A DNA stretch of 9,745 nucleotides from Rhodospirillales bacterium (GTDB lineage: Bacteria > Pseudomonadota > Gammaproteobacteria > Steroidobacterales > Rariloculaceae): assembly GCA_024640665.1 (NCBI GenBank), contig JAHEEO010000109.1, positions 1-9,745 on the forward strand. Direction: 5' to 3'. The position numbers were made by a program, and so were the translations under genes. The notes under the pieces are model-generated. The model was not told the origin of the DNA, made no database searches, and saw only the letters and a list, made by a program, of their open reading frames with translations. Below are positions 1 to 6,688 of the stretch, one piece after another. The stretch's first letter is position 1. Every line of letters begins with the position of its first letter.

Positions 1-696
1 ATCGGTAGCACCTAAGCTGCGCTGCAGCCGGGACGTCTCTTCCGCCACGGAATCCAACATGCTCTGCTTCTGCCGCAAGCGATCAAGTCGCTGTTGCGCC
101 GTACCCGGGTCGCCGAACATACGTTCGAATGTGACTTGCGGGTTGATACCAACCGGCAGTGGGCTTGTATCGTCGCGCCACGCCAGCGTATTAAAGAAGA
201 CACACGGAAAACCGTCGCAAGCACCGGCTGCGGTACCCATATCCTCCGTGCCCAACTCAAGCGAACGCAATGGAGTATCTTCAGCAACCACATCAGCGAT
301 GAACTGATCAACCGTTTTCTTTGAAGCAATAGTGCCGTAGTCACCCGCTTCAGCAACAGGTCCTGTACCATTCAAAAATGCAGCGCTCGCACCCATATGC
401 ACCGAGCCATCAGGCGCCTTCATTCGGCTAATGGTCGTCAAATGATCACGCAGCGGTTCAAGGGGCTTCATGATCGGCTGAAAGGCAAAGTCCTTGCCCG
501 TGGCTTGCGGATGCCACAGCTGCGGATAGACGCCGTTCGGCATGTATACCGCGCCAAACCGCATTGGCCTTCTGCTTGCCGCACTGGTCTGTGCGAGTGC
601 AGGCACCATCGCGTCCAACATAGGCAAAGCCACCATTGTGCCGAGTGCGCCCCTGAGGAACGTACGGCGATGTAAGTGCTTCTTAGTAATAATCAT
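1..696 (-). CDS. DUF1552 (HXXSHH family) Tat-exported protein, N-terminal part
   Basis: The gene is cut by the left window edge; 232 codons are present with no stop. Residues 1-36 form a twin-arginine signal: RRTFLRG at 10-16, then a hydrophobic stretch and a likely cleavage after ALA at 33-35. The mature part shows landmarks of DUF1552 (Pfam HXXSHH): a YMPNGVYPQLWHP segment near residues 51-63, SLELG near 145, a GACDGFPCVFFNTLAW-like segment around 157-172 and a PLPVGINPQVTFERMFG-like segment after it. The HXXSHH motif that names the family is not in the visible part. The start is ATG at 694-696, with GGAG (703-706) 6 bases upstream inside the end of the preceding gene, whose stop lies 3 bases away, so translation is probably coupled. 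The family has no established function. It commonly sits next to DUF1592-type proteins, as here. Tat export suggests that the protein folds, perhaps with a cofactor, before transport to the periplasm. Confidence 0.93.
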   Translation of the reverse strand, partial: MIITKKHLHRRTFLRGALGTMVALPMLDAMVPALAQTSAASRRPMRFGAVYMPNGVYPQLWHPQATGKDFAFQPIMKPLEPLRDHLTTISRMKAPDGSVHMGASAAFLNGTGPVAEAGDYGTIASKKTVDQFIADVVAEDTPLRSLELGTEDMGTAAGACDGFPCVFFNTLAWRDDTSPLPVGINPQVTFERMFGDPGTAQQRLDRLRQKQSMLDSVAEETSRLQRSLGATD

Positions 697-699
697 GAA

Positions 700-3138
700 C
701 TACTCCATTGTTTGCGCGATGGTCCCCAATGCGCCTGTATCGGCGGGTTTGGTTCGCATCTGAAACGGTAAGCTATCAACAACACCCAAAATTATAGACG
801 TCAACTTATAATTTGCTTCGGCGGCGTTTCTCAGAATGCCGCGCACAACTGGCATATCAGCAGGCTCCAACCCTCGACCCAGAGCATAAATCAGCAATTT
901 CTCGGTCACCGCTCCAGCAAACACTTCTGGTCGCGACAACATGGCGGCACGCAACTGCACAGGCCCGTCTACCGGCGTGCCGTCCGCCAAAATTCCGGCA
1001 GAATCAATGAGCAGTCCCTCACGCGTTGTTTCTCGCCACTGACCTACCGCATTGAATTTCTCCAAGGCGAAACCCAGTGGATCCAAGTTGCGGTGACAAG
1101 CATTGCATTCAGGGCTGGCCCGGTGACGCTCCAGTTGCTCCCGAACAGTCGATGGCCTTCCCACAGGTGCGCTTTCTTCCAATGCCGGCACGACTGCCGG
1201 CGGCGCTTTTGGTGGGTTATTCAAGAAATTCGAAACCAAGTACTTGCCCCGAATGATGGGCGAAGTTCGACTGGATGCGGAAGTCAGTGCCAACACGCTA
1301 CCGTGGCCCAACAATCCCCAACGATTCTCGTCTTCCAATTCGACCTTTCTGAATCGCGAACCGTAAACACCATCGATTCCGTAGTGCCGAGCAAGCCGCT
1401 CATTTACAAATGAGTAATTTGCAGTCAGCAACTCGAGCACACTCTTGTCTTCGGTCAAGACTGAAGAAAACAACATCTCTGTTTCGCGACGGAAGGCCTT
1501 GCGCAGATTGTCATCAAAATCTGGAAACAGCAGGAGATCCGGAATGACGCGTTGCTCCAAGTTGCGAAGCTGCAACCACTGGCCAGTAAAGTTTTCCACC
1601 AACGCCTGCGACCGCTGATCAGCTATCATGCGGCGTACCTGAGCTTCAAGCACCGGAGGCTCGCGCAGGCGTCCATCGACTGCAAGATTGAGCAGCTCGT
1701 CATCTGGGATGCTCGACCACAGAAAAAACGATAACCGGGACGCGAGTTCCGTGTCGGTAATTGCGTGCGTCGCCCCTGCGGGAAGATCAGCAGAATCCTG
1801 TTCCGTTCGAAACAAGAACGAGGGACTGACCAACATACGCGCCAGCCCCGCGCCAATACTTTGATCAAAGTTTCGTCCGTCTGACCTCGCATCACTAAAG
1901 AACTTCATTGGTGCTGCGGTATCGTCGTTGTTTACACCCCTTCGAAATGCGCGCCGTGCAAGCGTCGAGAAAATCTCTTCCGCACATGCGGGCTCTTCCG
2001 CGGCAGATGCTGGCTGACAGACAAAGACGCGTTCGCGACTCGGCGTGTTGCTGATACCCGTAGCGTTGTAGGGGCCTTCAATACCCGCCGTCTCGAGACG
2101 CGGCAGTCCAGCGGGATTATGCGCCTCTTGAGTAGCTCTCAATGCAGGCTGCCATACGTTCTGCTCTTGGGTGGGCTTAGCAACCCATGTAAAGGCGACG
2201 TTATGCGGTCCCGCAGTAACAGCAACAGGCGGCGAAGTCATGCGCTGATCGATTTCAATACGCGAACTCAAAATATCTTCACCACTCACGGCGTGATCTT
2301 GCTCTCCGCCAACCATCGCCGAGTGAATCTTCTCGCCGTCGAGCAGCACGATAAACTCATGCGGAATCTCTTGGCCTTCGACGCCAACGTAGCCTTCGGC
2401 AACTGTTCGCAACAATCGACCTGAAAACACGTACTGCGCATCGGCTGGAAAATAGTGCTGCACCTGCACGCCACCACGGGTTCCTAGCGGGAGGCCTTCC
2501 ATATGCCGGTCTTGCGTCACTTCGACGCCAATTTTGTAGGAAGCAGCCTGTGGCGCAGCTTCAGTATCACCCACGGCAAGTGCACTGACACGCAGCGCAG
2601 CCGTTAGATACCGCTCCAGAAGCAAAGGTGAAGTATTCAGGGCAGTCGCGATGTTATCGAAACCGAAGTCGCCACCGTCGCTCGGCAACAACTCAACGAC
2701 ATCTATCTCGACATCCAAAAGATCGCGAATCGCGTTTGCATACTCCACTCGATTCATACGATGCACAGCATGTGAACTTGCAATTGGCTGCGCTGCGGCT
2801 GCTGCGTCCAACGCGGATTCCAGCGCAGTCAAAAACGCTGCACGAGCGGCAGGTTCAGGCTGCGCCTCGCCCTGTGGCGGCATCATGCCTACGCGAAGTT
2901 TACGGATTGCTGCTTCCCACACTTCCGCGTCAGCATGCACGCCATTGGGTGACAACCCCTCAAATGAAATGTCACCGGTAAATTCAGCGTCGTTGTGGCA
3001 GTCGATGCAATAGCGATCAACCAGAGCCCACTGCTGTTCCAACGCTTGAGTGGGCGAACTCTCGTTGCTCATCCAAACAAATGCTCCCGCACCTGCCGCA
3101 ACAACGCCCGCTGCTACTGCATAGGCTGCCGCCTTCAT
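700..3138 (-). CDS. DUF1592-type planctomycete cytochrome-like protein (PSCyt1/DUF1587/1595/1592/1588/1585)
   Basis: This is a complete 812-residue protein. An N-terminal hydrophobic segment (about 4-23) acts as an anchor or signal, putting the rest in the periplasm. A cytochrome-like module follows, with CIDCH at 44-48 as haem c site and MMPP at 85-88 as possible distal Met ligand. Next come a DUF1587 region (about 126-190, starting HRMNRVEYANAIRDLL), a beta-rich stretch (about 200-330), DUF1595 (about 382-445), DUF1592 (about 461-590), DUF1588 (about 606-705) with a second haem-type motif CNACH at 678-682 inside CNACHRNLDPLGFALE, and DUF1585 (about 718-792). This is the usual domain order and length of the family. 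The start ATG overlaps the stop of the ankyrin gene as ATGA (3135-3138). No strong Shine-Dalgarno is visible, so coupling to the upstream gene is likely. Reaction and substrate are unknown; a redox role is inferred from the CxxCH motifs. Confidence 0.95.
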   Translation of the reverse strand: MKAAAYAVAAGVVAAGAGAFVWMSNESSPTQALEQQWALVDRYCIDCHNDAEFTGDISFEGLSPNGVHADAEVWEAAIRKLRVGMMPPQGEAQPEPAARAAFLTALESALDAAAAAQPIASSHAVHRMNRVEYANAIRDLLDVEIDVVELLPSDGGDFGFDNIATALNTSPLLLERYLTAALRVSALAVGDTEAAPQAASYKIGVEVTQDRHMEGLPLGTRGGVQVQHYFPADAQYVFSGRLLRTVAEGYVGVEGQEIPHEFIVLLDGEKIHSAMVGGEQDHAVSGEDILSSRIEIDQRMTSPPVAVTAGPHNVAFTWVAKPTQEQNVWQPALRATQEAHNPAGLPRLETAGIEGPYNATGISNTPSRERVFVCQPASAAEEPACAEEIFSTLARRAFRRGVNNDDTAAPMKFFSDARSDGRNFDQSIGAGLARMLVSPSFLFRTEQDSADLPAGATHAITDTELASRLSFFLWSSIPDDELLNLAVDGRLREPPVLEAQVRRMIADQRSQALVENFTGQWLQLRNLEQRVIPDLLLFPDFDDNLRKAFRRETEMLFSSVLTEDKSVLELLTANYSFVNERLARHYGIDGVYGSRFRKVELEDENRWGLLGHGSVLALTSASSRTSPIIRGKYLVSNFLNNPPKAPPAVVPALEESAPVGRPSTVREQLERHRASPECNACHRNLDPLGFALEKFNAVGQWRETTREGLLIDSAGILADGTPVDGPVQLRAAMLSRPEVFAGAVTEKLLIYALGRGLEPADMPVVRGILRNAAEANYKLTSIILGVVDSLPFQMRTKPADTGALGTIAQTME

Positions 3139-4781
3139 TGGGCACCACTGCTATCAGTCTGAGCCGGCTGCACGCCGGCCGTTTCGATCAGCTCTCGCAT
3201 CAACTCGGCAACCTCTTCCGGTGATGCCTCTCCGCGATCGGCTCTTGGCCCAAATGGACCGCTGTCTTCCTCGACCAACGGATTTTCTGCGAGAAATAAC
3301 GCAGTCAACCCATCCTTGTTTTGAATGTCTAACGTTGCGCCGCCTTCGGCCAGAACTCGCATTACATCGGTTTTGCGCGCACGGACCGCGTCATGCAATA
3401 AAGTTTCGCCGTCTGGCGTCAATACATCCGGATTGGCGCCTGCAGCGAGCAGAACTGCTAAAGCGTCGGCCGGATCGCGATTGGAAGGCTCGCGAAACGG
3501 CGGTGGGCCTTCGCGAGAATAGCCCGGACCGGCCGAGAGAGGCACGCCCTTGCCGCCGTTCATTGCGACTAACACAGGCGCTTTGCCGACGTTTGCATTT
3601 GCACGCATTGCTGTACTTTCCACGCGTGCAGGCATCCACTCGACGTCAGCACCATGGGCAATGAGCAGTTCGAGCGCCGCTACATCGGCTGCCATTGCCG
3701 CCCGATAAAATGGTGAGGCATTGGCAAAGCTGTCGCAGCACATCGTAGCTGAGTGCATTTGACCGACGAAACCCTTGTTCGGATCAGCGCCGTTTTTGAG
3801 TAGCAGCTCGATCAAATCAAGTGCTGTACGTTCGTTATCATGATTGGCACGCAATCGAGAGCCATCTCGAGCATACCAATCGGTTGTTGCATCACGCATC
3901 TCTACTGCGTGATACAAAGAACCGTCATTCGGATCAGCGCCGAGTTCGAGCAGCGTAGCGGCCAGATCAAATCGATCATTTACGATCGTTATCATCATGG
4001 CCGTCGCCCCATCGCCATTCCGCATTGCGAGGTCGGCACCGGCGGCAACCAAACGGCGCAAGACCGCTTCATCGCCATTGCGCGCGGCCCACATGACGGC
4101 CGTGAATCCACCAGACGGAAAATCGGCATTTTTGCGTTCGGTTAGCGAACTGATACGTGCTTGTGCGTTTGGATCGGCACCGGACGCAAGCAGCAAGTCG
4201 ACAACGTCCAGATGCCCCTCCGCGGCAGCCCACATCAAGGCGGTCTGCTGCTGATAGCCGTCGGTTGCATTCGGATCAGCACCACGCTTTAGCAGGGCGT
4301 CCACGGCCGCGACGCGGCCTGTTTGCGCGGCTGCCATCAGTGGCGTGACGCCGTCCGGATGGGCCAAACTTGGGTCTGCGCCGCCTTCGAGCAACAACTC
4401 GATCAGTTTGGCGTCGCCAGTGCTGCTGGCCTGGAGCAACGGGGTGATGCCGAAATTATTAGGCGTATCCACTTCGGCGCCCGCATCGATCAATATCGCG
4501 GCCATTTCCGGGAATGAATGATAGGCAGCCCACAACAGTGCAGTTGACCCGTCGCTTGCCGCTGCTTTGACATCGGCACCCTCGCTGATCAGCGCTCGCA
4601 CGGCATCGATATCGGCGGCATTCGCCGCTTGGGCGACGGGACTTTCTGCCGCAAACGACGGTATTGAATAGCCAATCAACAATGCGGCGGCAAGATTGGC
4701 TGCGATTAGCAGCTTGAATCTGCATAAATGGCTGGCACTGGACTCGGACTCAGACACGCCCAGCATGTTCACTGCTCGCAT
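3135..4781 (-). CDS. Exported ankyrin-repeat protein, first gene of the operon
   Basis: The product is 548 residues from the chosen start. ATG at 4779-4781 is preferred because AGGGGAG (4789-4795) lies 7 bases upstream; an in-frame ATG at 4827-4829 would add 16 residues but has no comparable site. Residues 1-20 are a long polar n-region, 21-42 a hydrophobic core, and SFAAES around 42-47 a plausible signal-peptidase site, so the protein is probably periplasmic. From about residue 50 to 535 there are roughly 11-12 ankyrin repeats, many ending in GADPN or GADV (68-71, 135-137, 168-171, 201-205, 281-285, 331-335, 377-380). The array is broken by three inserts: about 208-224, about 336-356 (contains a Cys-Cys pair at 348-349) and a Gly/Pro-rich stretch about 409-437. 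Ankyrin arrays bind proteins; a partner among the two downstream gene products is inferred, not shown. It leads an operon with the DUF1592 and DUF1552 genes. Confidence 0.92.
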   Translation of the reverse strand: MRAVNMLGVSESESSASHLCRFKLLIAANLAAALLIGYSIPSFAAESPVAQAANAADIDAVRALISEGADVKAAASDGSTALLWAAYHSFPEMAAILIDAGAEVDTPNNFGITPLLQASSTGDAKLIELLLEGGADPSLAHPDGVTPLMAAAQTGRVAAVDALLKRGADPNATDGYQQQTALMWAAAEGHLDVVDLLLASGADPNAQARISSLTERKNADFPSGGFTAVMWAARNGDEAVLRRLVAAGADLAMRNGDGATAMMITIVNDRFDLAATLLELGADPNDGSLYHAVEMRDATTDWYARDGSRLRANHDNERTALDLIELLLKNGADPNKGFVGQMHSATMCCDSFANASPFYRAAMAADVAALELLIAHGADVEWMPARVESTAMRANANVGKAPVLVAMNGGKGVPLSAGPGYSREGPPPFREPSNRDPADALAVLLAAGANPDVLTPDGETLLHDAVRARKTDVMRVLAEGGATLDIQNKDGLTALFLAENPLVEEDSGPFGPRADRGEASPEEVAELMRELIETAGVQPAQTDSSGAQ

Positions 4782-4788
4782 TCGCTCT

Positions 4789-4795
4789 CTCCCCT
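4789..4795 (-). promoter_or_regulatory. Shine-Dalgarno site deciding the ankyrin gene start
   Basis: On the minus strand the sequence reads AGGGGAG, 7 bases before ATG at 4781. It supports this start over the ATG 48 bases further upstream. Confidence 0.75.
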
Positions 4796-5017
4796 TCGAT
4801 ACGAATGGATATATCGGTCGCTGTTGCAAACGTTATTGAAGCGCGAAACGAAACATTGTTGCGCGATTAACGCCTACACGCTATGCAGCATAACCTTTTT
4901 CGCCCTCAATTTCTCCGTATTTGCACACAATTGGGGCACATTTTGAGTTAAGCAGGCCGCCGGCGAGAGCATTGAGTGACATGGCCCCCATTGCTGAATA
5001 TCGCCCGGCGAAATCGG

Positions 5018-5023
5018 TATGAT
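5018..5023 (+). promoter_or_regulatory. Possible -10 element for the LtaS-like gene
   Basis: TATGAT matches the sigma-70 -10 consensus at five of six positions and lies about 67 bases before the start codon. The best upstream hexamer, TTGCTG at 4991-4996, is 21 bases away, too far for a standard promoter, so this is only a weak candidate. Confidence 0.2.
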
Positions 5024-5089
5024 GCTGCGGCTCGCGCCACATTCACTACCAGCGCTTGAACACTGACGGCCCACTGCTGTCAAAAGGAA

Positions 5090-6688
5090 ATGACTTTGCA
5101 AATTCGCACCGGCTTGGGCCTGATCGCTGTAAGCCTGCTACTCAATTTCTTGCTGAGCTTTCACAATATCTGGCCGACGCTTTGGATTACCACTCGATGG
5201 GAGGTCTCTGCAGAGATCGCCGGCCTGTTATTCTTGCTGGCTTGGCATCGGCGGGCAGGCACTCCCCTATCAAGCAAAGCCACGGCGGCCTATGCCTGCA
5301 TCGTATTTGTCATGGTGATTGGCCGTTACCTGGAAGTCACTGCACCGGCGCTGTTCGGCCGAGCGGTAAACCTTTACTGGGACGCGCAATACTTGCCTGC
5401 GGTTGCTGCGATGCTGGCCGAATCCACTGGGGCCATCGCCGTGGCAGCAATCACGATGGCAGCATTCGTACTACTCGCGTTGGTGTATTCACTGCTATAT
5501 GTGGCGATTGGATTCGCCGCAACGCAACTCGCGACATATCGAACGCGCCAGCTCGTGCAACGCATTTCGGCCTGCGTAGTCGCACTGTACTTTCTAGGCT
5601 ATTACACCCCGTTGCCTACGTTAAAGTGGTTTTCCATTCCCGTAAGCCAAACTTACTTGCGTCAGGCTGCGTTTGTCGTCGAGGCGCTCAGCGGTCCGCA
5701 GGCGCTGGCCGCACTGCCCGATACGTCACCGATCAGCGAAATCCAGCTCAACAACGTGGAAAACGCGGATGTGTTGATTTCGTTTATCGAGTCCTATGGC
5801 GCAGTGGCGTTTGATGAACCTTCAATATCATTGCCACTGGAAGTATTCCGCCAGGAATTCGCGGCTGCGGTAAAACTGTCCAATCGGCAAGTCGTTTCTG
5901 CCTTTATCGAAGCGCCCACGTTTGGCGGCGGGTCGTGGCTTTCTCACGTCAGTTTAATGACGGGACTCAAAATAACAGACCCCGCGAGTTATGACGCGTT
6001 ATTGACGCAGACTCGACAAACCCTGCCTAAGCTCTATCGAGACGCCGGCTACCGTGCGGTCGCTTTGATGCCGGGCTTACGGAATGAATGGCCCGAAGGC
6101 TCATTCTATGGATTCGATGACATATATGGCGCCGTTGCGCTCAACTATGCTGGACCAGAATTTGGATGGTGGCGCATTCCCGACCAATTCTCGATAGCGA
6201 AGCTGCACGACCTGGAGCTCGCAAAGCCCGACCGGGCGCCTGCCTTCGTGTTCTATCCAACCATTAGCACGCATATGCCGTTTCGGCCGACGCCACCGTA
6301 TCAATCCGATTGGGATCGCGTAACCAGCGAAGACCCATACAGCCCCGCAGAATTAGGCCACAGCCTCACGCAAGCGTCGCAATTGACAAACCTGCGACCC
6401 GCTTATACCGACGCGCTGGCGTACACATACCAATATTGGACCGGCTACTTATCGCAGCATGCTGAAGACAATCTCTTGCTTGTGTTGGTTGGCGATCACC
6501 AACCTCCCGCCAGCGTCGCCGGCGAAGGCGTCCGGTGGGACGTGCCAGTTCATGTCATTTCAAACGACAAAACCCGGATAGACCAACTCATTGCACGAGG
6601 CTTTCAGCCCGGCATTACTCCGCTTCCAGCACCCATTGCACAGATGCACGAACTCGGCCCGTTACTGCTGCGACAACAACATCGCTAG
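5090..6688 (+). CDS. LtaS/OpgB-type membrane phosphatase-superfamily protein (sulfatase-like, probable phospho-headgroup transferase)
   Basis: This 532-residue protein has about five N-terminal membrane segments (roughly 7-24, 41-53, 66-80, 117-147, 155-172), then a soluble domain expected on the outer face of the inner membrane. That domain carries alkaline-phosphatase-superfamily landmarks: FIESYG with Glu234 as likely metal ligand, TFGGGSWLSH at 277-286 with Ser282 (or Thr277) as likely nucleophile, THMPF with His395, and VGDHQPP with Asp469 and His470. The order and spacing resemble lipoteichoic acid synthase and the OpgB phosphoglycerol transferase. The C/SxPxR motif of true sulfatases is absent, so sulfate-ester cleavage is unlikely. 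The substrate is unknown; transfer of phosphoglycerol or phosphoethanolamine to the glucan made by the convergent neighbour is inferred from context. ATG at 5090 has AGGA only one base upstream; TTG at 5096, two codons later, has 7-base spacing and may be the true start. Its stop overlaps that of the GH17-GT2 gene. Confidence 0.85.
   Translation: MTLQIRTGLGLIAVSLLLNFLLSFHNIWPTLWITTRWEVSAEIAGLLFLLAWHRRAGTPLSSKATAAYACIVFVMVIGRYLEVTAPALFGRAVNLYWDAQYLPAVAAMLAESTGAIAVAAITMAAFVLLALVYSLLYVAIGFAATQLATYRTRQLVQRISACVVALYFLGYYTPLPTLKWFSIPVSQTYLRQAAFVVEALSGPQALAALPDTSPISEIQLNNVENADVLISFIESYGAVAFDEPSISLPLEVFRQEFAAAVKLSNRQVVSAFIEAPTFGGGSWLSHVSLMTGLKITDPASYDALLTQTRQTLPKLYRDAGYRAVALMPGLRNEWPEGSFYGFDDIYGAVALNYAGPEFGWWRIPDQFSIAKLHDLELAKPDRAPAFVFYPTISTHMPFRPTPPYQSDWDRVTSEDPYSPAELGHSLTQASQLTNLRPAYTDALAYTYQYWTGYLSQHAEDNLLLVLVGDHQPPASVAGEGVRWDVPVHVISNDKTRIDQLIARGFQPGITPLPAPIAQMHELGPLLLRQQHR

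Larger units (their letters stand above)
4782..5089. other. Divergent intergenic region
   Basis: These 308 bases separate the leftward ankyrin operon from the rightward LtaS-like gene and must contain promoters for both unless transcription enters from elsewhere. The part around 4850-4950 is richer in A and T than its surroundings. A small inverted repeat, TATGC-A-GCATA, lies at about 4881-4891. A TATGAT hexamer at 5018-5023, about 67 bases before the rightward start, resembles a -10 element but has no good -35 at 16-18 bases. I found no convincing promoter for the minus strand, no RNA gene and no believable small gene here; short open frames crossing it lack ribosome sites or recognisable products. 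Confidence 0.6.

Noticed and set aside
4801..4900. A sigma-70 promoter for the ankyrin operon on the minus strand
   Set aside because: TATGCT and TATATC hexamers are present but none has an acceptable -35 at 16-18 bases, so no promoter is annotated.
4874..5101. A 75-codon minus-strand open frame across the divergent intergenic region
   Set aside because: No ribosome site or recognisable product, and it would overlap the start of the LtaS-like gene.
5056..5814. A 252-codon open frame on the plus strand overlapping the start of the LtaS-like gene
   Set aside because: It lies almost wholly inside the LtaS-like coding region in another frame, its translation is rich in Arg, Gly and Cys with no recognisable domain, and the competing frame has clear catalytic motifs.
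5090..6688. Calling the 532-residue protein a true sulfatase
   Set aside because: The C/SxPxR formylglycine motif is absent, and the five membrane segments with a TFGGGSW nucleophile region fit transferases of the LtaS/OpgB type better.
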